A stretch of DNA of 64,000 bases from Arion vulgaris (lineage: Eukaryota > Mollusca > Gastropoda > Stylommatophora > Arionidae), in the NCBI GenBank assembly GCA_020796225.1, contig CM036755.1, forward strand, positions 82,281,150 to 82,345,149. Reading direction: 5' to 3'. The position numbers and the translations under genes were made by a program. The stretch's first letter is position 1. The number at the start of each line of letters is the position of its first letter. Of this stretch, positions 33,525-44,708 are shown one piece after another. A model generated the notes under the pieces. The model saw nothing but the letters and a program-made list of their open reading frames with translations, was not told where the DNA came from and searched no databases.

Positions 33525-33785
33525 CCTGTGTGGTGATGGCACCTGCATGAGAAGTAAATAATAGTATCGCTGCGGCCTACAAGGCATGCCGTAAGAGGGG
33601 AATGATGTAGAACCTAGGTTGCTATTTACTAGGATGCTACCCTAGTAAATGAAAAGCTTTGCAGAAATCGGATCTGCTGGCTTACTTGTAGGCGCATAAC
33701 TGGCACAACATACAATAGCTCTTAGGCTCAGATCACATACAGGAAGGGTTAACAAGTGGTTGATATGGAGCGTTTGAAGAAGAAT
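33525..33785 (+). repeat. SINE-like family A
   Basis: 'aatagtatcgctgcggcctacaag' (head) with 'gccgtaagagg', body 'cttacttgtaggcgcataac' and tail 'gcgtttgaagaagaa'. Confidence 0.8.
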
Positions 33786-33884
33786 GTTATTATATTCCTC
33801 TCATACCGTTATATGAATACAATATGAGAATAAATATTGTCAAAATCGAAGTAATTACATTTGCTAGAGATGTGCCTGTGTGTT

Positions 33885-34130
33885 TCCAGGGCTGGCAAGG
33901 GGAGCAAAGAATAGTAACACTGTGACCTATAAGACATGTCTTAAGAGGTGACTGAGGTAGGGACCAAGAGAAGCTACCCTAGTAAATAAAAAACATCACA
34001 GAAATCGGATGTGCTGACCTACTTGTAGGCGCATAACTGGCATAATGCACAATCGCTCTTAGGCTCAGATCACATACAAATCACACAGTGTGGTTAACAA
34101 GTGGTCAATATTGAGCGTTAGAAGAAGAAG
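33885..34130 (+). repeat. SINE-like family A, near full length
   Basis: 'aggggagcaaagaatagtaa', 'catgtcttaagaggtgactg', 'cctacttgtaggcgcataac' and tail 'gcgttagaagaagaag'. Confidence 0.85.
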
Positions 34131-34234
34131 ATAGAGAGGAAAAAAGCTACCAATATCTTCATCAAGAAACATCAATTAAAGCAAAATCAAAGACTTTACA
34201 TTCCTATGGAGCATTTTGTTTAGCAAATTGAAGA

Positions 34235-34345
34235 ATAGATTTTTTTTGAAGGCTTACTTTCCTTATCGCTAGTGTCCCTCGTCATTCAGGCAAGACTTAC
34301 TCTGACTTTAGAGTTACTTGTAATTTGGATCCCCAAAGTAAGAGA
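34235..34345 (+). repeat. SINE-like family I fragment
   Basis: 'gaaggcttactttccttatcg', 'cgtcattcaggcaagactta' and 'aatttggatccccaaagtaa'. Confidence 0.6.
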
Positions 34346-34439
34346 TCAAAGCTTTCTGCAGTGAAACCATGCACCATGTGCGCATCGATAATTTGAACCC
34401 CAGATATTCCATGGCACATTGTCACTAGCACAGTATGTA

Positions 34440-34665
34440 TGAATGTCTTTATCATTTTTTGGACATGTAATGAGAAAGGAAGGCTTAGAACACATTATAA
34501 CAACTGATAAAATTGAGAGAAGACAAGATACAGGAAGACAGAAAGAGAAAATTTTGGATAGCCTAACTTCATAGCATGGAAGAGCGTCAACATCTGAATA
34601 TGATAGCAAACACCAGAGATTTGTGGAGATCGATGATCGTCTACTTCAGCCGGCACAGTACCTGA
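34440..34665 (+). mobile_element. Non-LTR retrotransposon C-terminal tail
   Basis: The frame reads 'FFGHVMRKEGLEHIITTDKI' then 'DTGRQKEKILDSLTS', the same family as the minus-strand copies at 6000 and 58716. Ends close to exon 5. Confidence 0.7.
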
Positions 34666-34729
34666 TAATTATTATATAATTAATGTGTGACTCGTAGTGT
34701 TTACTTTCAATATTTGTATTGCTTATTAG

Positions 34730-34876
34730 GCTGTCCATTGGGAACATTTGGTGAGTACTGTAGATCTACCTGCTCTCAGTTTTGTGCTTCAAACAAGAAG
34801 AAAATACCAAAATGTGATCCTGTCAATGGAACTTGTGAATGTCAAAGTGGATACGATACTCCTTGGTGTAACCAAA
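34730..34876 (+). CDS. EGF-like exon 5 (49 codons)
   Basis: Acceptor 'attgcttattag', donor GTAAGA, phase 1-1. Starts CPLGTFGEYCRSTCSQFC. The C4-C5 loop 'ASNKKKIPKC' is basic and is shared in form only with exon 16 ('VRNKKKIPEC'). NGT sequon, ends DTPWCNQ. Followed by the largest gap in the array. Confidence 0.94.
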
Positions 34877-34900
34877 GTAAGAATAACATTTCATAATGTC

Positions 34901-34970
34901 TTGTCATCATCATCATCATTGTCATCATCATCATTGTCATCATCATCATCATCATCATCATCCAGTAGCT
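34901..34970. repeat. (ATC)n microsatellite
   Basis: Imperfect trinucleotide run (catcatcat with 'tgt' interruptions) starting 24 bp after the exon 5 donor. It creates a spurious poly-serine frame. Confidence 0.9.
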
Positions 34971-34974
34971 TTTA

Positions 34975-35320
34975 CTGAGCACAACTGGTCAGTTTCAGTT
35001 TGGAATATCTTCATTGCACTCCAGACATGTCCGTAGGTGTTCCGATCTCCTTCACAATATCTCCAACATCATCCAGCAACTAACAGTAGCAGTTCGATCT
35101 TGATTAATGAGCCTACTCTTATACCTGCTGTGCTGTTATTTTCTGGCTACTCTAATCTTAAATCCCAGTTCTTGCAATCTAGTAGTTGATATCGATTGGT
35201 TTCAATGAAAATCCTCTTTGCTGCCACACTCTATGAGGGCGTTCAGAATGTCAGCTCTATCTATTGGCTCGCTCCCTGATATGGTGGCAGAGCCAGCCAG
35301 CCTGTCTGTTCTCTCATTGA
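34975..35320 (-). mobile_element. Non-LTR retrotransposon 3' end (RNase H C-terminus)
   Basis: The reverse strand matches the 54985-55300 sequence ('atgtc.ggtgtgcaatgaagatattcc', 'ggagatcggagca', 'aatcaacatcgatct'). Only the end of the coding region and 3' UTR remain. Confidence 0.6.
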
Positions 35321-35321
35321 A

Positions 35322-35460
35322 AAGTGAAGTATTTTGGACATGTAAAGAGACACGAAGGGTTGGAGAAGACCATTATGGAAGGAAGCATCTGGCAAAGAGG
35401 AGAAGAGGAAGACCACGGAGAAGATGGTTTCAGGATAAAACTAATGGTTTTGTTGTAGGA
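35322..35460 (+). mobile_element. Non-LTR retrotransposon C-terminal tail
   Basis: The frame reads 'KYFGHVKRHEGLEKTIMEGS' then 'RRGRPRRRWFQDK', the same tail as the minus-strand copy at 48127-48391. Confidence 0.75.
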
Positions 35461-36046
35461 GGGGGGCTGTTTCTTTTATATATAGGTGTAATTTACGTGG
35501 TTGAGATTGTACTCTAATTCCTTCTTAGACCCCCTCCTACCATCAGGGATAATCTTTACGATACAAATATATATCAATATTATCATCATGTTCGTGTTAT
35601 TCGTATTATATAGTGATGGTAATGATATTGATCCTTTTTCCTCTCCTTATAATATATCATTTATTGTCCTTCTATGTAATTGCCATTCTATTTCCATTCA
35701 TTTCTTTGACCCCATTGTCTTCCATTTGTTCCTGAACTCCCCTTTTATCCATTTCTTCTGGTGCATATCCTTTCGTTCCTCTTGGATTGTGGCTACATGA
35801 TATTTAACAGTTTAAATTATGCCTTTATTTTGATGATGATTTTCGAGACAGTGTTCGATGATGTTATAAAGCTTGAACTCAATAGTTGGTGGAATTCATA
35901 ACAAGTTTTTATTCAAGTTACTTGCAGTCAGACAGAACACGTCTTCTCAGTCCAAGGGTTCATTGTCGAATCTCTTCTGTTTGTTTACTAACTAGCAACA
36001 GTTACTCAAATCGTCACTCCTAACTACACAAAAACGTCATTGTTCA
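35461..36046. other. No gene seen
   Basis: T-rich DNA with no exon or RNA gene. Given the Gypsy-like integrase piece downstream, part of this could be LTR or leader sequence, but no terminal repeat pair was found. Confidence 0.35.
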
Positions 36047-36089
36047 GACTATGTGTTGCACTTCTACTTAGAGAGTGCAACACATAGTC
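36047..36089. repeat. Perfect 16-bp-stem hairpin
   Basis: GACTATGTGTTGCACT, an 11-nt loop, then its exact reverse complement AGTGCAACACATAGTC. No T-tract follows and the context is eukaryotic, so it is not a bacterial-type terminator. Function unknown. Confidence 0.9.
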
Positions 36090-36257
36090 TCAACTATATA
36101 ATATCTAATTATACTACACTAACTATCTGGCTAACTGTCCATTCCTCCGCACCACCGGGGGCTATTACAGACTATGACACCCCCTGGAGACCTCGCCGCG
36201 CCATGACGGCGCAATCCCAAAAATCGCACAGGTAGAGTCCATCAGGGTTATTAGAGT

Positions 36258-36475
36258 TGTCCGAGCTGAAAGGGAACAAGTCACCTCACGTGTTAAACGT
36301 GGCTCCACAACAACTAACTACAACACCCAACCATGGTCGAAAAGAAAAAGAAAATCCTGACGGGATCTCAGGAAGACCCAGTTGATTGAGCTAAATGGGA
36401 ACTAGTCACCACACGTCGTTGGACGTGACTCATCAACTGGTCCATGAGTGACCATGGCTAACATCAATAGTCAAC
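36258..36475. repeat. Pair of imperfect ~43-bp direct repeats
   Basis: 'gggaacaagtcacctcacgt' followed by 'cgtggctc', and ~125 bp later 'gggaactagtcaccacacgt' followed by 'cgtgactc'. Both are preceded by 'gagct.aa'. They lie between the hairpin and the integrase remnant. Confidence 0.65.
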
Positions 36476-36689
36476 CCTCTGTGCACCAGTGCTGAAACCA
36501 TGTAACAAAGAAATCAATCAGCAACATTTCATTAATTAATTGGAAGATATGCGCCATATCTGTTTGGACGGCGACCCAACAGCATAACACTTGGCCAATG
36601 GGAGGTGGCTGTACTGGGACATCCTATCCTCACATGATGTAGGATGGGTTTGATGGCAGCTTGTATCAGTATGTCACTATCACTATGTC

Positions 36690-36975
36690 ACTCTTCGCCT
36701 GTCAAGAGTCTTGTCATACTATCTGAAATCTCAAACAAAAAAAACAAGTTACCAATGGAATATGACAAGAGATGTGGGTGATATGGTAAAGTCTTGTGCT
36801 GTTTGTAACATGACTAAACCTCTAAAAAAATCACAACTGTTTATGGCCATATAATAGCAAATCATCCGTTGGAAATGGTGGCTATGGATTTCATAGAGTT
36901 TCCCAGAGATTCATGTGGTTTTAAGCATGTGTTAGTGATGACCGATGGAGCATGAAGGCTGCAGAGGCATATGAG
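36690..36975 (+). mobile_element. Ty3/Gypsy-like integrase fragment
   Basis: A short broken frame shows the second half of an integrase zinc finger ('VKSCAVCNMTKPL', CxxC). After a gap comes the catalytic-core start 'MVAMDFIEFP', where the Asp is the first acidic catalytic residue, continuing to 'FKHVLVMTDG'. A stop follows at once. No RT, gag, env or LTR pair seen: an old remnant only. Confidence 0.65.
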
Positions 36976-37029
36976 AGAGATAAAGTTCAAAGGACTGTTA
37001 GGGTGGTAAAGTTCTGCTCAGTACAAAAT

Positions 37030-37330
37030 GTAATTTTGTAGAAACTAGGTGAAACATGTAATAACAAAGTACTGTAGTTTTACAAAATACAAAAATAATG
37101 ACAATACACAGCAATGTTTTGACCAAAAGGCCTTTATCAAGCAAACGATACAACAGGAGTGACGAATTTCACAGCACACTACATATAGACTACGACCTTA
37201 AATATTCCAACGTAATAAATGAAAATCTGTGACTAAAAATGAATAACGAAATAAATCAGTTTCACAAATATTTGATTTATTTAGTTTTTAGTCACAGATT
37301 TTCATTTTAGGATCATTTGTAGGACACATT
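37030..37330 (-). mobile_element. Penelope-associated terminal fragment with inverted repeat
   Basis: Carries TTGATAAAGGCC-TTTT-GGTC on the minus strand (~37120) and the 'gtaaaactac' block. At 37208-37315 'gaaaatctgtgactaaaaa' faces its reverse complement across ~60 bp. The same 'tttttagtcacagattttca' occurs at 47520 next to the GIY-YIG fragment. Confidence 0.6.
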
Positions 37331-37374
37331 TCTAAGCCCAAGTATGCAGTAAGTAGATCCCGCTGCTGCAGTCA

Positions 37375-37665
37375 TCATGCTCAAGTCATCCGTTACATTC
37401 TTAATCCATCTTCTCCTTGGTCTTTCTCTTCTCCTCTTTGTCAGGATGACTCCTTGCATAATGATCTTCTACAAACCTTTGTGTCTCTTTATATGTCCAA
37501 AATAATTTAATTTTTTCATTCTTATTTGTTGCATCAGCCAGTTTTCTTTTATTGTGAGTTATTTCAAGATAGATCTATTTGTTCTCTTCCTTGTCTGTGA
37601 TATACGGAGGACTCTTCTATAACACTTATATTTGAAAGCACATATAATGTTTATTCACTCCTTTA
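37375..37665 (-). mobile_element. Non-LTR element R, C-terminal third (split copy)
   Basis: Minus-strand frame pieces 'LNYFGHIKRHKGL' and 'RRRERPRRRWIKNVTDDLSM'. The RT upstream of this tail continues at 42732-42869 and 43538-44035, beyond two TTAA insertions. Confidence 0.75.
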
Positions 37666-38034
37666 TTAACCCTTTAGCTGCTGAATACTATTCGAATATG
37701 TGTTACTCTGTGCTGAATACTTTTACTCATTTACTCCTCTCTGTGCTGAATACTTTTTCCCCTCCAAATACAAGAGATTTGTCAGGCGGTGTAGACTCTG
37801 TTTTTACGCCCGAAAATATAAAGTGTGCTGGCGTGTTTTTACCCAGTCAACTCTAAAAACAGGGTAGACAACTGACAGTGTAAACCATGATCTAGTTTTG
37901 AGTTGTGGATCTGACTAGATCTCTATACGAAATCCATTAATGTAACGACAGACATGAGTGTAAAAGTGAAACCAGTGGCTGTACAAGTATTTGTTGTATA
38001 TCTATCTATTCTCTAATCCTGTTTTGTCAGGTCG

Positions 38035-38170
38035 AAAAAGAAGATACATAGAACGAGCCTCTCTATGCATCTTGTCTTTCTTTCTCTTCTCCAATCCTAA
38101 TTTGCCTCATAGCTTCAGGGTAAGAAGAGATTTCTAGCACAGACTTTTGTGTGTGCTTCATAAATAGTGT
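38035..38170 (-). mobile_element. Retrotransposon 3' fragment
   Basis: Shares 'cctcatagcttcagggtaagaagagatttct' phrases with 38917, 48490 and 62340 (compare 'gaagagatttct' and 'tgtgcttcataaatagtgtctttc'). The coding part is lost. Confidence 0.5.
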
Positions 38171-38670
38171 CTTTCATCACCTCTGTTATCTCTGAGGTCC
38201 CTGAGGTGAGAAGAATACGTGAAGAAGAAGACTTCACTAAAAAAAAAAAGAATATAAGAACAAAATGGCAAGAATGTTTACATAAGATGCCGATAAGAGG
38301 GAATCATCATCAAGGTGCGTATCCTTTATATGACGTTGCTCTCTTTGCAGCGCATCTTAAATTCACACAGGCCATCGTGACGCTAGATGTGACCAAAGTA
38401 TCAAATTTGTCTGTACAGTATGTTGTTTGTCAGCCAATTCTCTTTAACATTTTGTTCTTTCAGGACATCAGTGTTCTTTCTTTTTTCTGTCCATGGTATT
38501 CGTAGGATTTTTCTGTAGCATTTAGTTTTGAAGGACTGGATTTTCGTTCTTGTTTTTAAGAGGGAATATGTTTGCAAAAGAAAGTGATAAGAGGGAAGAA
38601 CATGAGACATTGAGCAGATGAAGTGTGAGGGTAGGATGAGAGTAGAAGACGGAGAAAATAATGTGAAAAT

Positions 38671-38793
38671 GAGAGAACAAGAGGTGGATAACATTGAAAG
38701 GTAGATTGAATGAGAGAACAAGAGGTGGATAACATTGAAAGGTAGATTGAATGAAAGAACAAGAGGTGGATAACATTGAAAGGTAGATTGAAT
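38671..38793. repeat. 41-bp tandem repeat, 3 copies
   Basis: Units start at 38671, 38712 and 38753 with 'acaagaggtggataacattg'. Nearly identical. Confidence 0.95.
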
Positions 38794-38916
38794 AAAGAGG
38801 AAAAATACAATGAAAGAATAACAAACAAAGAAATAAATAAGATAGATGTGAAAGAGAAGAAAATAGTGGAACAAGACAATTAGTTATTGGCAAGGAAACT
38901 GATCATAGTGACAGGA

Positions 38917-39265
38917 TAAGGAGAGATTTTTTGAACAGGCTTTTCTGTGCGCTTCATAAAGTGTTTTTCACTGCCTCTGTTATTTCTGAAGTCCACCTTT
39001 TGAATGGAAGGCTTTTTTTGCTTTGTATCCACTGTATTGGTATAACATTGCCCTTTGAAGGGCACTGTCTGTTGGTAATTTGCTTATGTGGCCGAACCAT
39101 TTAATTTGTTGCTTCTTGATAAAGTTCAGTACTGATGTTGTGCCCACTTTTTCCTGATGTCTTCATTTCTAAACCGGTCTCTTCTTGATACTCCTAGCAT
39201 TCTGCGTAGATACTTCATCTCTTTTGTGACTAGTTTTCTTCTGTCATTTCCACTAACTGCCTGCG
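38917..39265 (-). mobile_element. Non-LTR retrotransposon fragment
   Basis: Minus-strand similarity to 48480-48850 and 62340-62640 ('agtactgatgttgtgcccact', 'ttctgcgtagatacttcatct'). The encoded piece reads 'EMKYLRRMLGV'-like. Confidence 0.65.
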
Positions 39266-39389
39266 AGTGAATATTGCATCTGTACAGCTCCTATTCCTCC
39301 AAAATCCCATTTATGTGTCGCTGAGCTGTGGCTCGACAGTATGGCACAGCCTTTTTTTAAATGTCCAAAGTATTTGTTGTAAATGAGGC

Positions 39390-39655
39390 GCCTGAGTGGT
39401 TACCGGGCCCAAATTTGGGGTGTAAAGAATAGAACCACTGTTACCTGCCACGTATGTCGTAAGAGGCGACTAAGGAGGTTTGGCTGAAATCGGATGCACA
39501 TGTCCTAAACGTGTAGAAGTCTATGCGTTTAGGGGCCTACCAAACCAATGTGCAACGTATACACGTTCTTGGCAAAGATCAAACATATTACAAAGAGTGA
39601 TTAAAATTGGTCGTAAAGAACGAACACAAAGAAGAAGAAGAAGAAGAAGAGTTGT
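39390..39655 (+). repeat. SINE-like family B, near full length
   Basis: Head 'aatttggggtgtaaagaata', 'tgtcgtaagaggcgactaag', body 'aagtctatgcgtttaggggc', 'gtgcaacgtatacacgttct' and tail (GAA)n. Best plus-strand reference copy. Confidence 0.85.
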
Positions 39656-39790
39656 AAATGAGGTTAATGACAAACATTGTAAATAGATTAAAGATAATAA
39701 CAAACTTGAGATATGGTCACACATTGAATTTTATTTTAATCATGGTTTTATTCATACAGCTTCAAAAAATTCACTGTAGAAGCTAACATC

Positions 39791-40047
39791 ACACATAACA
39801 ATAAATTCATACAAATAATACTGCATGTTACAATATGTACATCTATTAGCATGCATAACAATAAATTCATACAAATAATACTGCATGTTACAATATGTAC
39901 ATCTATTAGCATACATAACAATAAATTCATACAAATAATACTGCATGTTACAATATGTACATCTATTAGCATACATAACAATAAATTCATACAAATAATA
40001 CTGCATGTTACAATATGTACATCTATTAGCATACATAACAATAAATT
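39791..40047. repeat. 60-bp minisatellite, 4 copies plus partial
   Basis: Units of 'cataacaataaattcataca...tgtacatctattag' at exact 60-bp spacing. It produces repeated-peptide frames on both strands that I do not regard as genes. Confidence 0.95.
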
Positions 40048-40281
40048 ATTATGGTACTGGTATCATACTGTGAATCCCACTCGCTGACCAGATTGAGAGA
40101 GATGGGTGTCAATATTGGTGCAGCCCGAAAAGAATGACATACTAAATATGCAAGGATATTGATTAATCAACATCGAACTGGCGTGTTGGGTCGCTGGACG
40201 CTGCTGGATTTGCTGAGGCGGAGATTGGAGCACCTATGGACATGTCCGGAGTGCTATGATAATAGTTCTCATATAACTGAA
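40048..40281 (+). mobile_element. Family F-like retrotransposon 3' end nested in minisatellite
   Basis: Matches 46674-46880 ('gaccagattgagagagatggg', 'tgctggatttgctgaggcgg', 'catgtccggagtgctatgat'). Flanked by 'aacaataaatt' at 40037-47 and 40282-92. The flanks are also minisatellite sequence, so the duplication is likely but not proven. Confidence 0.8.
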
Positions 40282-40420
40282 AACAATAAATTCATCACAA
40301 CAATGGTTCATAATGATGCATGTTACAATATGGACATCTATTAGCACACATAACAATAAATTCATCAGTTACTATGTGAAAAAGTTGGACATTACAATAG
40401 AACTGTTAATTGTGCTTCTA

Positions 40421-42329
<1,909 letters not shown>

Positions 42330-42731
42330 TTTATGAAATAAATATATAATAAATATACACAGACTAATACTCTCCAACACAAGAATTAACACGAGTAGAA
42401 AGTAGACTCAACACCGTCACGTCCGAAGTACAAAAATGACTTCCTAAACTTTTTCATGTATGTAAAAACCGGTTTGACCAGTAACACAGGTGTTCAAATG
42501 TGTGTAAATTGGTCACAGATGTCTAAAAATAGCTGTTCTTTATCACTAGAATATACACCAGAATTTTCAAGGCGAAAACGAAAGTAGACAGATTTAGCAG
42601 CCAAATTAGAATTGTTGAACGGAAAATTACGTCGTTAGCCCACAGAGGACAGAAAATAAATTAGCATTTATACGGCTTTAGCAGTCTACGGGAACACCGG
42701 ATATATACATGCGTAGCAGCTAAAGGGTTAA

Positions 42732-42869
42732 AAGTCCGTGCTTCACACCCTACGATTGCAACTGGAAATATGAATGCTCTTAGTATTCTGATCTTTATTT
42801 TCTTATCAGTTCCATTCCGTACTGATTTTAGTTGGTTAATTTTTTTGGAAGGCCATGTTTGTTTTTCTT
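42732..42869 (-). mobile_element. Non-LTR element R, middle part (split copy)
   Basis: The minus-strand frame reads 'RNGTDKKIKIRILRAFIFPV', the RT-thumb to connector region. It sits between the piggyBac element and the TTAA element at 42874-43533. Confidence 0.7.
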
Positions 42870-42873
42870 TTAA

Positions 42874-43533
42874 CTCTTAGTGGACCATGGCAAACGTCAC
42901 GTTTTTACAAAGCCATTTTTTATTATACATTTGTATACAGACAGCTGTCATTAGTTTTGACATAAAACTTATATATTTAATTTTATGGAACATGTACAAT
43001 ATATCAAAATGTTCAGAAATGAATGTTCTATTTATTTACATTAGTGAAATATTTTTGAAAAATAAAGAGAGAAATGTTAAGTGACTTTTAGTAAGAAGAA
43101 AATTTGTTAAAATAATTTTAGTGAGAATAAAATTCTTACTTAGCACTCAATATGAATATATCCAACACATCTGCAAGCCATAACACATGTTTCTGTTCAT
43201 ACTACAATCATTTCTACACATTCCAAGAAAGTTCCAAATGATGAATAAGATTTACAGCTTGTTCTGCTGTATATCGTGACTTACGTGTTTCAGAAGAAGA
43301 AGCCATTTTTTCCAATAAAATTGCAGTAAACAAAACTTTTGCTGAGATTTTGTGTGTTTTATAACGCTTCTACTAACTATAGATCGAAAATAAGGGCACA
43401 AGCATGTACAAACGGAAATGACGAATGACCAGAGGTTAAAATAAAAATGTGGACTGGAATATAAATTTACTACACCGGTTCTAAAACTATGATAACCAAA
43501 CGCCACTTAGCGTGGCGCTTGGTCCACTAAGAG
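42874..43533 (-). mobile_element. piggyBac-like element D, 660 bp deletion derivative
   Basis: TTAA at 42870-73 and 43534-37. Termini CTCTTAGTGGACCATG and CTCTTAGTGGACCAAG, with the subterminal hairpin CGCCAC-TTAGC-GTGGCG. On the minus strand a short frame begins MASSSETRKSRYTAEQAV, like the N-terminus of piggyBac-family transposases, and stops after ~30 codons. It is thus a deletion derivative of an autonomous piggyBac and the likely parent form of the small D MITEs. Confidence 0.85.
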
Positions 43534-43537
43534 TTAA

Positions 43538-44035
43538 TTTCCTTCATTCAATTTCTATCTTTTGTTAGCAGTGAACCGAGATATTCAAAACTGTTTACAT
43601 TTTCCATTTTCTCTCTGTTGATAAAATGTTTTCTGTCATTTTTGTTTTTTCCATTGTCATTATTTTTGTTTTTGCCACATTGTGATATAGATTTTGTGTT
43701 TTTGTTTATCTCTTGCACTTCCATTATTAATTTCTCAGTCCTTTTTTGCAATATTAACAATAACACTATATCATCAGCATATCATAGTGCAGGTAATTCT
43801 CTTCCTCCGTTGATAAAATGTTTTCTGTCATTTTTGTTTTTTCCATTGTCATTATTTTTGTTTTTGCCACATTGTGATATAGATTTTGTTTTTTTGTTTA
43901 TCTCTTGCACTTCCATTATTAATTTCTCAGTCCCTTTTTGCAATTTTAACAATAACACTGTATCATCAGCATATCTTAGTTCGGGTAATTCTCTTCCTCC
44001 GATTATAAAAGGATAGTGCATTAATGAAATCATTC
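43538..44035 (-). mobile_element. Non-LTR element R, RT catalytic part with duplicated YADD
   Basis: The minus-strand frame reads 'ELPELRYADDTVLLLKLQKG', 'EVQEINKKTKSISQCGKN' and then the same module again as 'YADDIVLLLILQKR', 'EVQEINKNTKSISQCGKN'. It ends 'ENVNSFEYLGSLLTKDRN'. The 192-bp duplication is in frame (64 codons) and doubles the catalytic motif. The following RT parts lie at 42732 and 37375. Confidence 0.85.
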
Positions 44036-44089
44036 ATGTTTAAATATACAAGGATTTACTTATACATATTTGAAATACTCATTCTTCAG

Positions 44090-44236
44090 GCTGCCCAGTA
44101 TTCACATTTGGTGAAGGTTGTAAATTTACATGCTCTCAGTTCTGTGTGTTGAATAAAATGAGCAAACCAGAATGTGATCCCATCAACGGAACTTGTGAAT
44201 GTCAGCGTGGATATGATACTCCTTGGTGTAATCAAA
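44090..44236 (+). CDS. EGF-like exon 6 (type A, block 1)
   Basis: Acceptor 'ctcattcttcag', donor GTAAGT, phase 1-1. Starts CPVFTFGEGCKFTCSQFC, loop 'VLNKMSKPEC', ends RGYDTPWCNQ. Sister copies are exons 9 and 11, which read 'CPVLTFGEGCKSTCSQFC'. NGT sequon present. Confidence 0.95.
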
Positions 44237-44383
44237 GTAAGTCTTTGTTGTTGACTAATTTGTCTTTGTAAGACAATTGTAAGACAATAAATTGTCTGTT
44301 ATAACTGACTTTGATGCAAGTGGCCTATCTCTCAATAGATATTGAATGGCACATATTGAGTGTATCACTCATTTATCTCACAG

Positions 44384-44530
44384 GTTGTCCAGCAGGAACA
44401 TTTGGTAAAGGCTGTTCATCTACCTGCTCTCCATTCTGTATGTTGGGCAAGAATAACATAGCAAAATGTGATCACATTAATGGAACTTGTGAATGTCAAA
44501 GTGGATATGATACTCCTTGGTGTAATCAGA
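44384..44530 (+). CDS. EGF-like exon 7 (type B, block 1)
   Basis: Begins exactly 294 bp after exon 6, separated by a 147-bp intron equal in length to the exon. Starts CPAGTFGKGCSSTCSPFC, loop 'MLGKNNIAKC', ends SGYDTPWCNQ. Acceptor 'tttatctcacag', donor GTAAGT, phase 1-1. Confidence 0.95.
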
Positions 44531-44677
44531 GTAAGTCTTAGTTGTTGATTAATTTGTCTTTGTAAGACAATTGTAAGACAATAAATTGTCTGTTATAAAT
44601 TACTTTGATGCAAGTGGCCTATCTCTCAATAGATATTGAATGGTGCATATTGAGTGTATCATTCATTTATCTCTCAG

Positions 44678-44708
44678 GTTGTCCAGCAAGAACATTTGGT
44701 AAAGGCTG
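44678..44708 (+). pseudogene. EGF-like exon 8, 5' piece (split by retrotransposon)
   Basis: Begins 294 bp after exon 7 with a normal acceptor ('tttatctctcag') and codes CPARTFGKGC. The EGF sequence then ends abruptly and retrotransposon sequence follows, giving a stop within ~35 codons. If this acceptor is used the protein is truncated, so the exon is probably skipped. Confidence 0.9.

Noticed and set aside
35218..35800. Small host ORFs after exon 5
   Set aside because: The first is a retrotransposon tail; the second is motif-free T-rich sequence with no splice or start support.
36047..36089. Rho-independent terminator
   Set aside because: Perfect hairpin but no T-tract, and the genome is eukaryotic.
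36690..36975. A retrovirus-like provirus
   Set aside because: Only a short integrase piece with a stop is present; no paired LTRs, gag, RT or envelope region was found.
38401..38893. Hydrophobic Phe/Ser-rich minus-strand frames resembling a membrane protein
   Set aside because: They come from a GA-rich 41-bp tandem repeat read on the T-rich strand. No conserved domain is visible.
39748..40087. Repeated-peptide frames on both strands
   Set aside because: Produced by a 60-bp tandem repeat; open in several frames at once, as expected for a periodic sequence without stops.
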